From contig JAKLEZ010000019.1 in NCBI GenBank assembly GCA_022711465.1, positions 52,461 to 116,460 on the forward strand: 64,000 nucleotides of DNA, read 5' to 3'. The notes beneath the pieces are model-generated. The model searched no databases. It worked only from the letters and a program-made list of their open reading frames with translations, and had not been told where the DNA came from. Both the position numbers and the translations under genes were made by a program. The DNA comes from Planctomycetota bacterium. Lineage in GTDB: Bacteria > Planctomycetota > Phycisphaerae > UBA1845 > PWPN01. The number at the start of each line of letters is the position of its first letter. Within the stretch, counting starts at the first letter, position 1. Of this stretch, positions 54,432-62,213 are shown one piece after another.

Positions 54432-55583
54432 ATGAGAAACGTGACTGGGTCTCGATTCTGGATGTGGATTGGTGCGCTGGGCGTGGTGGCCGGCATTGCC
54501 GTGGCGGAAGCCCGGGCGGCGGCTCAGGATCTACTGGTCAGCAGCGCTAACAACCACACCGTTCTGCGGTACGACGGGGTGACGGGGGAGCCTCGCGGCG
54601 TCTTCGTTCCGCCCGGAAGCGGCGGGCTTGAGAGGGCCCAAGGTTTGGCCTACGGCCCGGACGGCAATCTGTATGTCGGCAGCGCCACGGCGGGGACGGG
54701 CCCTGGCACCATCAAGCGTTACCACGGTCGCACTGGGGCCTTCATCGACACCTTCGCTTCCGGGGGCGGATTGACTGGTCCTTGGGAACTGATGTTCCGC
54801 CCCGACGGCAACCTCTACGTGGGCAGCTACGGCGATAGGCGCATTCTGCGCTACAACGGAACGACGGGTCAGTACATGGGGGTGTTCATCCCGGCTGCCG
54901 ACGGCGACTTGGGCGGCTTCATCTTTGCACCAGGCGATTGCCTCTACGTGGGCAACGGCCGGCCAGTCAACAATGTCCTGCGCTATGATGCGGCGACGGG
55001 AGCCCCTACTGGCGAGGTCATTCCGCCCGGGCACGGCCTGGACGGCCCGAGCTTCATGGCCTTCGGTCCGGACGGCAATCTCTACATCGCAGGCTGGTAC
55101 TCCTACAACGTGCTGCGCTACGACCCGTACGGGAGGTTCATCGATGCCTTTGTTCCCTCCTCGCCCCGCACCTTGGTGAACCCCATGGGCGGGGTCTTCG
55201 GTCCGGACGGCAATCTCTACGTTGCAGACTATGGCGGCGGTCGCGTTCAACGCTACAACGGGATGACGGGCGAACATATGGGCGTTTTTGTGTCCGTCAA
55301 TACTCCTTTTTGGCTGGTATTCATGCCGCACCCGGCTGACTTCGACGCCGACAACGATGTGGACCTCAAGGATCTTGAGCGCTTTCTGGCCTGCGTTACC
55401 GGCCCGGCAATACCGTACAACCCGGACGCCCTGCCGCCCGGTTGCCTGATGCCGTCCGACGCCAACGGCCGCATCGCCGCCGACTTCGACAAGGACGGCG
55501 ATGTCGACCAGTCCGACTTCGGCATCTTCCAGCGGTGCTTCAGCGGGCCGGGCAAGGCTGCTGATCCGCAGTGCACCAATTGA
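54432..55583 (+). CDS. Secreted NHL-like beta-propeller with dockerin-like module
   Basis: 383 residues from ATG 54432 (AAGGAG 7 nt upstream) with signal peptide (WIGALGVVAGIAVAEARAA). About six blades repeat GPDGNLYVGS...ILRYNGTTGQYMG. The C-terminus holds the paired Ca-binding module (DFDADNDVDLKDLERFLAC, DFDKDGDVDQSDFGIFQRC). The mature start QDLLVSS is shared with the propellers at 60798 and 62214, so the three are paralogues. It is likely a non-enzymatic surface protein. Blade count is approximate. Confidence 0.85.
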   Translation: MRNVTGSRFWMWIGALGVVAGIAVAEARAAAQDLLVSSANNHTVLRYDGVTGEPRGVFVPPGSGGLERAQGLAYGPDGNLYVGSATAGTGPGTIKRYHGRTGAFIDTFASGGGLTGPWELMFRPDGNLYVGSYGDRRILRYNGTTGQYMGVFIPAADGDLGGFIFAPGDCLYVGNGRPVNNVLRYDAATGAPTGEVIPPGHGLDGPSFMAFGPDGNLYIAGWYSYNVLRYDPYGRFIDAFVPSSPRTLVNPMGGVFGPDGNLYVADYGGGRVQRYNGMTGEHMGVFVSVNTPFWLVFMPHPADFDADNDVDLKDLERFLACVTGPAIPYNPDALPPGCLMPSDANGRIAADFDKDGDVDQSDFGIFQRCFSGPGKAADPQCTN

Positions 55584-55655
55584 ACTGATGCACATTCCGA
55601 CCGGCCGCGGCAGTGGAAACGCCGCAGGACTGGCGGGTATTGGAAAGGAGAAGGA

Positions 55656-56684
55656 ATGAGAGTTTCACACACCAAATGTATGGCATGTCTGTTGATTGCC
55701 GGGCTGGCCGGCACGGCGTTGGCGGTGAACATCGAGACCGTGCCGGTGGGCAATCCGGGCAACGCGGGCGAGCGTTCCGGTGAAGGCGCGGGCGGTTACG
55801 GGCCTGACCGCCACTGCGGCGCGGTGAGCTACACCTACAACATCGGCAAGTACGAGGTGACGGCTGGTCAGTACACGGAGTTCCTCAACAAGCTGGCGGC
55901 GACGGACACGTACGGGCTGTACAACACTAGCATGTGGTCGACCACCTACGGCTGCAAGATTCAGCGAAGCGGTTCGCCGGGCAGCTACACATACAGCGTG
56001 GCGAGCGACTACGCCAATCGCCCTGTGAACTACGTTTCGTGGGGCGACTCGGCGCGGTTCGCGAACTGGCTTCACAACGGCCAGCCGACGGGGGCCCAGG
56101 GCGCCTCGACCACGGAGCGTGGCGCATACACGCTCGATGGTGCCACGAGCAATGCGGCCTTGCGGGCGGTCAACCGCAACAGCAACTGGAAGTGGGCGAT
56201 CACGAGCGAGGACGAGTGGTACAAGGCGGCGTATCACAAGAACAACGGGGTGACGGGCAACTACTGGGACTACCCGACCAGCAGTAATAACGTGCCAGGC
56301 CGCGACCTCATCGACATTTCCGGCAACAACGCCAACTACTACGGGAATCCGTATCCGATCCAGTCGCCGTACTACACTACGGTGGCGGGTGAGTTCCAGA
56401 ACTCCGACAGCCCCTACGGCACGTTTGACCAGGGCGGCAACGTGTGGGAGTGGAATGAATTTGCTGCGCTAGACGGTCCGTATCGTGGCTTGCGGGGCGG
56501 GTCGTTCATCGGCACCTACGGCGGCTACGGCCTGTTCGCGTCGTTTCGCTTCTACGTCAACCCGACGAACGAGCTCGGCGACATCGGGTTCCGCGTCTCC
56601 GAGGTTCCTGAGCCAATATCCCTGGCGATACTGGCGTTCGGAGGGATAAGGATGCTGGTCAGGCGGAGGGGGCTTCGAAGATAG
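55656..56684 (+). CDS. Secreted FGE/SUMF1-fold protein with PEP-CTERM tail
   Basis: 342 residues from ATG 55656, after AAGGAGAAGGA, with signal peptide (CLLIAGLAGTALA). The body is a formylglycine-generating-enzyme-type fold: YTYNIGKYEVTAGQYTEFLN, RPVNYVSWGDSARFANWL, WAITSEDEWYKAAYHKN, GTFDQGGNVWEWNE and RGLRGGSFIG. The Cys pair used for catalysis in true FGE is not obvious, so a binding or structural role is likely. The end is a PEP-CTERM sorting signal (VPEPISLAILAFGGIRMLVR, then RRGLRR), processed by an exosortase. An orphan dockerin half-module starts 5 nt after the stop. Confidence 0.88.
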   Translation: MRVSHTKCMACLLIAGLAGTALAVNIETVPVGNPGNAGERSGEGAGGYGPDRHCGAVSYTYNIGKYEVTAGQYTEFLNKLAATDTYGLYNTSMWSTTYGCKIQRSGSPGSYTYSVASDYANRPVNYVSWGDSARFANWLHNGQPTGAQGASTTERGAYTLDGATSNAALRAVNRNSNWKWAITSEDEWYKAAYHKNNGVTGNYWDYPTSSNNVPGRDLIDISGNNANYYGNPYPIQSPYYTTVAGEFQNSDSPYGTFDQGGNVWEWNEFAALDGPYRGLRGGSFIGTYGGYGLFASFRFYVNPTNELGDIGFRVSEVPEPISLAILAFGGIRMLVRRRGLRR

Positions 56685-56688
56685 CCCT

Positions 56689-56880
56689 TTGCCCTTTGTC
56701 CCTCAGCCCTCCTCGTACGATGCTGCTCAGCTCCCGCCGGAGTGCGCGGTGATGCCAGCCGACCGGTTCATTCCGCCGGATTTCGACAAGGACGCCGACG
56801 TTGATCTGGCCGACTTCGGCGTCTTCCAGCGCTGCTACAGCGGAGCGGGCAAGCCCGCAGATCCGCAGTGCGCGAATTGA
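56689..56880 (+). pseudogene. Orphan dockerin-like half-module
   Basis: 63 codons ending DFDKDADVDLADFGVFQRC, then YSGAGKPADPQCAN and a stop, preceded by the same linker (AAQLPPECAVMPADRF) that joins the two Ca loops in the intact modules (DALPPGCLMPSDANGR at 55430). The frame has no start codon with a ribosome site, and its first Ca loop is missing. It lies directly behind a PEP-CTERM gene, as if that gene had replaced the body to which this module belonged. Confidence 0.7.
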
Positions 56881-56898
56881 CCTGATGGAGGTCTTGTC

Positions 56899-59124
56899 AT
56901 GTCAGCTTTGAGAGGCGGTGGGCTGGTGGTGGTTGTGGCGGTGCTGTCCGCCAGGTCTTACGCCCAGTGCAGCGGACACTGGCTGCCAGGAGAGGGCATA
57001 CCAGGAGTCTATGGTGAAGTGTACGCCAGCACCGTCTGGGACCCGGATGGTGGCGGGCCGCAGCCGGCGCTGCTCGTGGTGGGCGGACGGTTCAACACGG
57101 CCGGCCAGGTGTCGGCAAACAACATTGCCGCCTGGGACGGGGCGGCGTGGCAACCGCTGGGCAGCGGTCTGGGCGGCGAATACCCGGAGGTGCGCGCCCT
57201 GGCCGTTTATCAGGACCAGTTGATCGCCGCAGGCCATTTCACCACGGCCGGCGGGGCGAGCGCCAACCACATTGCCCGCTGGGACGGCACGCAGTGGCAG
57301 CCGCTGGGCAGCGGAATCAGCGGGCCGCCTACCTACGCCGGCGTGAACGCCCTCGCCGTTTATGGCGGTTCTCTGGTCGCCGGGGGCTACTTCACCAGCG
57401 CCGGCGGCGTCAGCGCCAATCATATCGCCCGCTGGGACGGCACCCAATGGAAAGCGCTCGGAAGCGGAATCGGCTCGTTCTACCCGTACGTGTCGGCCTT
57501 GGCCGTCTACAACGGGCGGCTGATCGCCGGGGGTGATTTCAAATATGCGGGAGGCGCGGGCGCCAACTTCATCGCACAGTGGGACGGCTCGACGTGGCAG
57601 GCGCTGGGAAGCGGGGCAAACAGCTACGTGACTGCCCTGGCCGTCTACAACGGCTCTCTGGTTACGGGCGGCCTGTTTACTACCGCCGGCGGCGTGAGCG
57701 CCAAACACATCGCTCGCTGGAACGGCTCCACCTGGCAGGCTCTGGGCAGCGGGACGGATTACGAAGTACAGGCCTTGGCCGTCCACGGTACCGAGTTGAT
57801 CGCGGGAGGCGACTTCACGACTGCCGGAGGCGTGAACGTCAACCGCATCGCCTGCTGGGACGGATCAATGTGGCAGGCGCTGGAAGGCGGCGCGGGCGGC
57901 AGCCACGGGCTCTCCTCCGTGCGCGCCCTGACCGACTACAACGGCCAATTGAGCGTCGGTGGCGATTGCACCGCCATCGTCCCGGCTGGCGCGACCGATC
58001 TGAGCCGTGAGCCGGTCCCGATTCACGTGCCGCCCTCCTACAACCCGGCTGCGCCCATGCCGCTGATCATCTCTCTTCACGGCTACAGCATCCGGGCGGA
58101 GTGGATGGAACAGGTCCTGCAATTCAAGCCGCTCGCGGACGAGTACGACTTTCTGTACGCCTACCCCGAGGGAACAACGGACTCAATTGGGGCGGTGTTC
58201 TGGAACGCCACGGATGGCTGCTGCAACTTCTACGGCAGCACCGTGGACGACTCCGGCTACCTTCGCCGGCTGATCGACGCCATCAAGGCCAGCTACAATG
58301 TCGATCCGGGGCGGGTTTTCCTGTTCGGATGGTCCAATGGCGGCTTCATGTGCCACCGCATGGCCTGCGACCATGCCGACACCATCGCGGCCATCGCAAG
58401 CTTCGCGGGGACAACGTACAAGAACTCGTCGGCCTGCTCGCCCTCCGGACCCGTCCACGTCCTGCACATCCACGGAACGGCTGATCCGACGGTCGGATAC
58501 AGTGGTGGCAGTATCGGTCCCGGCGCGGTGGAAACCGTCCGCCGCTGGGCGACGTACAACGGCTGCTCGCTCCAAGCCGACACGTCGGCCCCCCCGATCG
58601 ACCTCTATCCGAACCTCTCCGGCAATGAGGCCAGCATCACTCGTTACGGGACGGGCTGCAGGTTGGGCGGTTCCGCGGAACTCTGGACCGTCACCGGGGG
58701 AACGCACGATCTGTTTCCGGCAAGTCGCACTCGCCTGGTCGTCGAGTTTCTGCTGGCTCACCCCAAGCCGGCCGACTGCAACGGAAATGGCGTGCCCGAC
58801 GACCAGGACATTGCCGCCGGCACGAGCCGCGACTGCAACGGCAACCTCATCCCGGACGAGTGCGAGCCGGGCGGCGTCGAGGTCGCAAAGGCCGACTTCA
58901 ACCAGGACTGCCACGTGGACATGGCGGACTTCGTCGTTTTCGCGGCCTGCTTCGGTGGGCCGACCATGCCCTACGCTTCCGGCTGCACGCTCATTCCTGA
59001 CGCGGAAGGTCTCATCGCCGCCGACTTCGATCGCGACACGGACGTGGATCAGGACGATTTCGGTATTTTCCAGCGCTGTTTCAGCGGAACCGGGAAGCCC
59101 GCAGACCCGGACTGCGCGGAGTGA
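56899..59124 (+). CDS. Secreted beta-propeller fused to PHB-depolymerase-like esterase and dockerin-like module
   Basis: 741 residues from ATG 56899, 7 nt after GGAGG, with a signal peptide. Residues 30-350 are repeats of the type FTTAGGASANHIARWDGTQW followed by QPLGSGI and ALAVYGG, a propeller. Residues 365-620 are an alpha/beta hydrolase: PLIISLHGYSIRAEWME, nucleophile elbow VFLFGWSNGGFMCHR, acid in LHIHGTADPTVGY and His in TGGTHDLFP. The end has a DCNGNGVPDDQDIAAGTSRD-type linker and the paired Ca-binding module. It probably acts on esterified polymer outside the cell while displayed by its module. Confidence 0.88.
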   Translation: MSALRGGGLVVVVAVLSARSYAQCSGHWLPGEGIPGVYGEVYASTVWDPDGGGPQPALLVVGGRFNTAGQVSANNIAAWDGAAWQPLGSGLGGEYPEVRALAVYQDQLIAAGHFTTAGGASANHIARWDGTQWQPLGSGISGPPTYAGVNALAVYGGSLVAGGYFTSAGGVSANHIARWDGTQWKALGSGIGSFYPYVSALAVYNGRLIAGGDFKYAGGAGANFIAQWDGSTWQALGSGANSYVTALAVYNGSLVTGGLFTTAGGVSAKHIARWNGSTWQALGSGTDYEVQALAVHGTELIAGGDFTTAGGVNVNRIACWDGSMWQALEGGAGGSHGLSSVRALTDYNGQLSVGGDCTAIVPAGATDLSREPVPIHVPPSYNPAAPMPLIISLHGYSIRAEWMEQVLQFKPLADEYDFLYAYPEGTTDSIGAVFWNATDGCCNFYGSTVDDSGYLRRLIDAIKASYNVDPGRVFLFGWSNGGFMCHRMACDHADTIAAIASFAGTTYKNSSACSPSGPVHVLHIHGTADPTVGYSGGSIGPGAVETVRRWATYNGCSLQADTSAPPIDLYPNLSGNEASITRYGTGCRLGGSAELWTVTGGTHDLFPASRTRLVVEFLLAHPKPADCNGNGVPDDQDIAAGTSRDCNGNLIPDECEPGGVEVAKADFNQDCHVDMADFVVFAACFGGPTMPYASGCTLIPDAEGLIAADFDRDTDVDQDDFGIFQRCFSGTGKPADPDCAE

Positions 59125-59225
59125 CTTGATGCATGGTCCACGTGGCCGTTGTGGGTTGGGAACAGTGTCCTATTCGCACAGGGGAGAGGGAAAGGTCGCG
59201 GACCTTCGGGAATGAGGAGAATGCC

Positions 59226-60503
59226 ATGAGATGCATGCTTAGGGGTGTTCAGACGCACGCCGCCCTGGCGGCGGCCATCGTGCTTGGGTTGGCCGCAGTG
59301 GGCCAAGGTTACAGCATCGCCTACGTCGATCCGGTCGTTGACGACATCACCCGAGCCGGCCGGGGACCGGTCAAGCTCTACGTGCCTGACGGGTACGACC
59401 CGCAGCATCCCGCGCCCCTGCTGCTGGGACTGCACGGCGCGGGCCAGACGGGGCAGAGACTCGAGGACTTGATTCAGATCGCCAGCATGGTAGACGAGAA
59501 GGGCTTTCTTTACGCCCACCCGGATGGCGGGAGGCGATCCGGCAGCGGCCTCGCCTGGAACTTCCGCCCGGGAGAAGTGCCGAATGACGGGCTCTACCTG
59601 CGCCAGCTCATCGAGGCCATTCGATCGCAATACAAGGTGAATCCAAACCGAGTCTTCATCTGGGGGGTTTCGAGCGGCGGGAACATCGCCTATAGCATGG
59701 CCTGCCGGTATGCCGACGTGATCACGGGCATTGTGGCCTTTACGGGGCGGATGGATGAGGTGGTCGCAGCAGGGTGCACACCTGGCGACCCGGTCCATGT
59801 CCTGCACATCCACGGTACGGCGGATACGGTCATTCCCTTCCCCTCTTCCTCGGCGCTGGAGTTCTGGGCCCAGTCCAACGGGTGCAGCGTGGAGTACGAG
59901 GGCGCCCGGCCCGGCTGCAAGGACACCTCGACCGATCCCTGCGACGACAGTCTTGGGCGGCTGGACCTGGTTGCGGTCCTGCCGGGTTCAGAGACGGTCA
60001 TCACCCGTTGGGCCCAGGGGTGTGCCACCACCGGCGTCGTCGAGTTGTGGTCAGTCATAGGAGCAGGTCATCCGGCAATCGCCACCTGGTCAACTTCTGA
60101 TTACCCGCCTCTCGCGCGGCTGACGGTCGACTGGCTGCTGGCGCATCCGGCGGACTGCAACCGCAACGGGAAGCCCGACGATGAGGATATCGCCGACGGC
60201 ACCAGCCGAGACTGCAACGGCAATCTCATTCCCGACGAGTGCGAGCCGGGCGGCGTTGAGGTCGCGAAGGCCGACTTTAACCAGGATTGCCACGTGGACA
60301 TGGCGGACTTTGCCGTTTTCGCAGCGTGTGCTGGCGGCCCCGCCTTGCCCTACACCTCCGGCTGCACGCTCCTACCGGACGACTTGGGCTTCGTTGCCGC
60401 CGACCTCGACCACGACGGTGACGCCGACCAGGCCGACTTCGGCATCTTCCAGCGGTGCTACAGCGGCCCAGGCAAACCCGCAGATCCGCACTGCGCGGAT
60501 TGA
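59226..60503 (+). CDS. Secreted PHB-depolymerase-like esterase with dockerin-like module
   Basis: 425 residues from ATG 59226 (GAGGAGA 6 nt upstream), signal peptide ALAAAIVLGLAAVGQGYS. The hydrolase domain (30-320) has LLLGLHGAGQTGQRLEDL, nucleophile elbow VFIWGVSSGGNIAYSMA, acid in LHIHGTADTVIPF and His in VIGAGHPAI. The C-terminal 110 residues are nearly the same at DNA level as those of the gene at 56899 (from GTSRDCNGNLIPDECEPGG onward), so the module was recently duplicated or converted. The two esterases are paralogues lacking or having the propeller. Confidence 0.9.
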   Translation: MRCMLRGVQTHAALAAAIVLGLAAVGQGYSIAYVDPVVDDITRAGRGPVKLYVPDGYDPQHPAPLLLGLHGAGQTGQRLEDLIQIASMVDEKGFLYAHPDGGRRSGSGLAWNFRPGEVPNDGLYLRQLIEAIRSQYKVNPNRVFIWGVSSGGNIAYSMACRYADVITGIVAFTGRMDEVVAAGCTPGDPVHVLHIHGTADTVIPFPSSSALEFWAQSNGCSVEYEGARPGCKDTSTDPCDDSLGRLDLVAVLPGSETVITRWAQGCATTGVVELWSVIGAGHPAIATWSTSDYPPLARLTVDWLLAHPADCNRNGKPDDEDIADGTSRDCNGNLIPDECEPGGVEVAKADFNQDCHVDMADFAVFAACAGGPALPYTSGCTLLPDDLGFVAADLDHDGDADQADFGIFQRCYSGPGKPADPHCAD

Positions 60504-60521
60504 CCTGATGGAGGTTGTGTC

Positions 60522-60572
60522 ATGTCTCGTTTGAGAAGTGGTCGGCTGGTGCGGTTGTGCCTACGGCGAGCC
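60522..60572 (+). pseudogene. Truncated gene start, copy of the 56899 gene 5' end
   Basis: The leader CTGATGGAGGTTGTGTC and the first codons (ATGTCTCGTTTGAGAAG, then TGGTCGGCTGGTGCGGTTG) match the beginning of the gene at 56899 at roughly four of five bases, and the same leader occurs before 51709. After about 15 codons the likeness ends and the frame runs into the next gene. It is a stub of a lost secreted-protein gene. Confidence 0.6.
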
Positions 60573-60797
60573 GGTTATCTTGAGATGCCAACCTCTTTGG
60601 ACGGCGCGAGGATCGGTCACCTGAGTGGCACGGGGCACGCCGCCTCAAAGGGCGTGCAGGCGACGATGCGATTTGGACTCGGCAACAGGAGAAAATACAC
60701 CCGGCAGCTTCCGGTCTCGTCCGCTGTGGACGGGGAAGCAGCCGCTATGGACCCCATGCAGGCTCGGAACAGACCCGAGCCAGGAAAGGAGACTGCG

Positions 60798-61763
60798 ATG
60801 TCCACAACTTGTGGCCGTGTTTGTGTCGGGATGATTGGGCTGGCGGTTTTGACCGGCTTGGCCGTGACGCAGGCCCGTGCGGCGGTTCAAGATCTGTTAG
60901 TCACCAGCAGCCTGAGCGACGCCGTCCTGCGGTATGACGGCACGACGGGCGCGAATCTGGGTCCCTTTGCTTCGGTCCGAGCCCCGATGGGGATTACCTA
61001 CGGGCCGGACGGGAATCTCTACGTCGGAAGCTACCGGAGCTACTACGGAGAGGGAAACGACAATGTCCAACGCTTCGATGGGAGGACGGGGGCGCCCATG
61101 GGCACGTTCACGTCGGGGGGTGCATTGATTGAACCCCTCAACCTGGCATTCGGTCCGGACGGCAACCTCTACGCGGCCAGCTTCAGTAATAACCAGATCC
61201 TTCGCTACAACGGAATGACAGGCGCGTACATGGACGCGTTCATACCGGCCGGCAGCGGCGGGCTGATCGCGCCGACGGGCTTTGTTTTCGCCCCCGGCAA
61301 CAAACTCTACGTGGGCGGCGGCGGCAACCCCGGGCATATCCTGGTCTACGACGCAACCACCGGGGCGCCCCTAGGCTCGGTTGCGTCCGTCATCCGACCC
61401 GGCGGCATGGCCTTGGGGCCGGACGGCAATCTCTATGCTGCAGGCTACAACAGCGCCAACGTGGTGCGGTTCGACGGGAGGACCGGGGCATTCATCGACG
61501 TGTTCGTGCCCGCCGGTGGGCCCGGTCGCTTGTCCAGCCCCACCGGGGTGCTGTTCGGCCCGGATGGCAACCTGTACGTCGCGAGCTCCGGCACCGATCT
61601 CATCCAGCGCTATAACGGCACAACCGGGGACTTCATCGACACGTTTGCCTCCGGCGGTGGACTGAATCAGCCCTGGCGCATGGTGTTCACCCCCGAGCCG
61701 GCCACGCTGGCGCTGCTGGGCGCGGGTGTCCTTGGCGCAGCGGTCCGCCGGCGTCGGCACTGA
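60798..61763 (+). CDS. Secreted NHL-like beta-propeller with PEP-CTERM tail
   Basis: 321 residues from ATG 60798, 6 nt after AAAGGAG, with signal peptide (MIGLAVLTGLAVTQARAA). Blades repeat YGPDGNLYVGS, FGPDGNLYAASFSNNQILRY and LGPDGNLYAAGYNSANVVRF. It is a paralogue of the propellers at 54432 and 62214 but ends in PEP-CTERM (TPEPATLALLGAGVLGAAVR, then RRRH) instead of the Ca-binding module. An orphan dockerin-like half-module follows 181 nt downstream. Confidence 0.88.
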   Translation: MSTTCGRVCVGMIGLAVLTGLAVTQARAAVQDLLVTSSLSDAVLRYDGTTGANLGPFASVRAPMGITYGPDGNLYVGSYRSYYGEGNDNVQRFDGRTGAPMGTFTSGGALIEPLNLAFGPDGNLYAASFSNNQILRYNGMTGAYMDAFIPAGSGGLIAPTGFVFAPGNKLYVGGGGNPGHILVYDATTGAPLGSVASVIRPGGMALGPDGNLYAAGYNSANVVRFDGRTGAFIDVFVPAGGPGRLSSPTGVLFGPDGNLYVASSGTDLIQRYNGTTGDFIDTFASGGGLNQPWRMVFTPEPATLALLGAGVLGAAVRRRRH

Positions 61764-61822
61764 GCGCAGGTAACGGTGAATCGGGGCTGCGGAACAGGGG
61801 CAAGCGGAGAGAACGGAGTTGC

Positions 61823-61906
61823 GAATTGTCAGTTGTCACAAGCCACTTGTCAGTTGGTGGGAGGCACGGACCGGTCGCAGACTGAGAACTGAAAACTGAG
61901 AACCTC
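61823..61906. repeat. Degenerate heptamer repeats (two short tracts)
   Basis: Tract one, 61823-61857, is five seven-base units (GAATTGT CAGTTGT, CACAAGC CACTTGT, CAGTTGG). Tract two, 61879-61906, is four units (AGACTGA GAACTGA, AAACTGA GAACCTC). They have the same period as the array at 54271-54326. Confidence 0.6.
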
Positions 61907-61944
61907 TTCTCTGTTTCCGCTGTCGCCTCGTCTTCAAAGACCGC

Positions 61945-62043
61945 TTCGACCGCGACGCCGACGTGGACCAGGATCATTTCGGCGTTTTCCAGCGCTGCTA
62001 CAGCGGGCCGGGCAAGCCGGCCGATCCCGGCTGTGCGAGATGA
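61945..62043 (+). pseudogene. Second orphan dockerin-like half-module
   Basis: The frame reads FDRDADVDQDHFGVFQRCYS, then GPGKPADPGCAR and a stop, that is, the second Ca loop and end of the module. The first loop and a protein body are missing; the upstream DNA is heptamer-repeat filler. Like the copy at 56689 it lies behind a PEP-CTERM gene. Confidence 0.7.
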
Positions 62044-62213
62044 GGGCGGCGAGATTTCGCTTGAGTCGTCAGGTCCGCAAGCTATACTGCAATAGGATAG
62101 CCTCGGCGGGCGCGACGACTTGACGGGGCGGCGCCAGGGGGCCAGGGGCGCGACATCGGGTCGGGAGCCGGCGCACCTCTCCGGGACAGGAACGGCCAGG
62201 GGACGAGGGCGCC

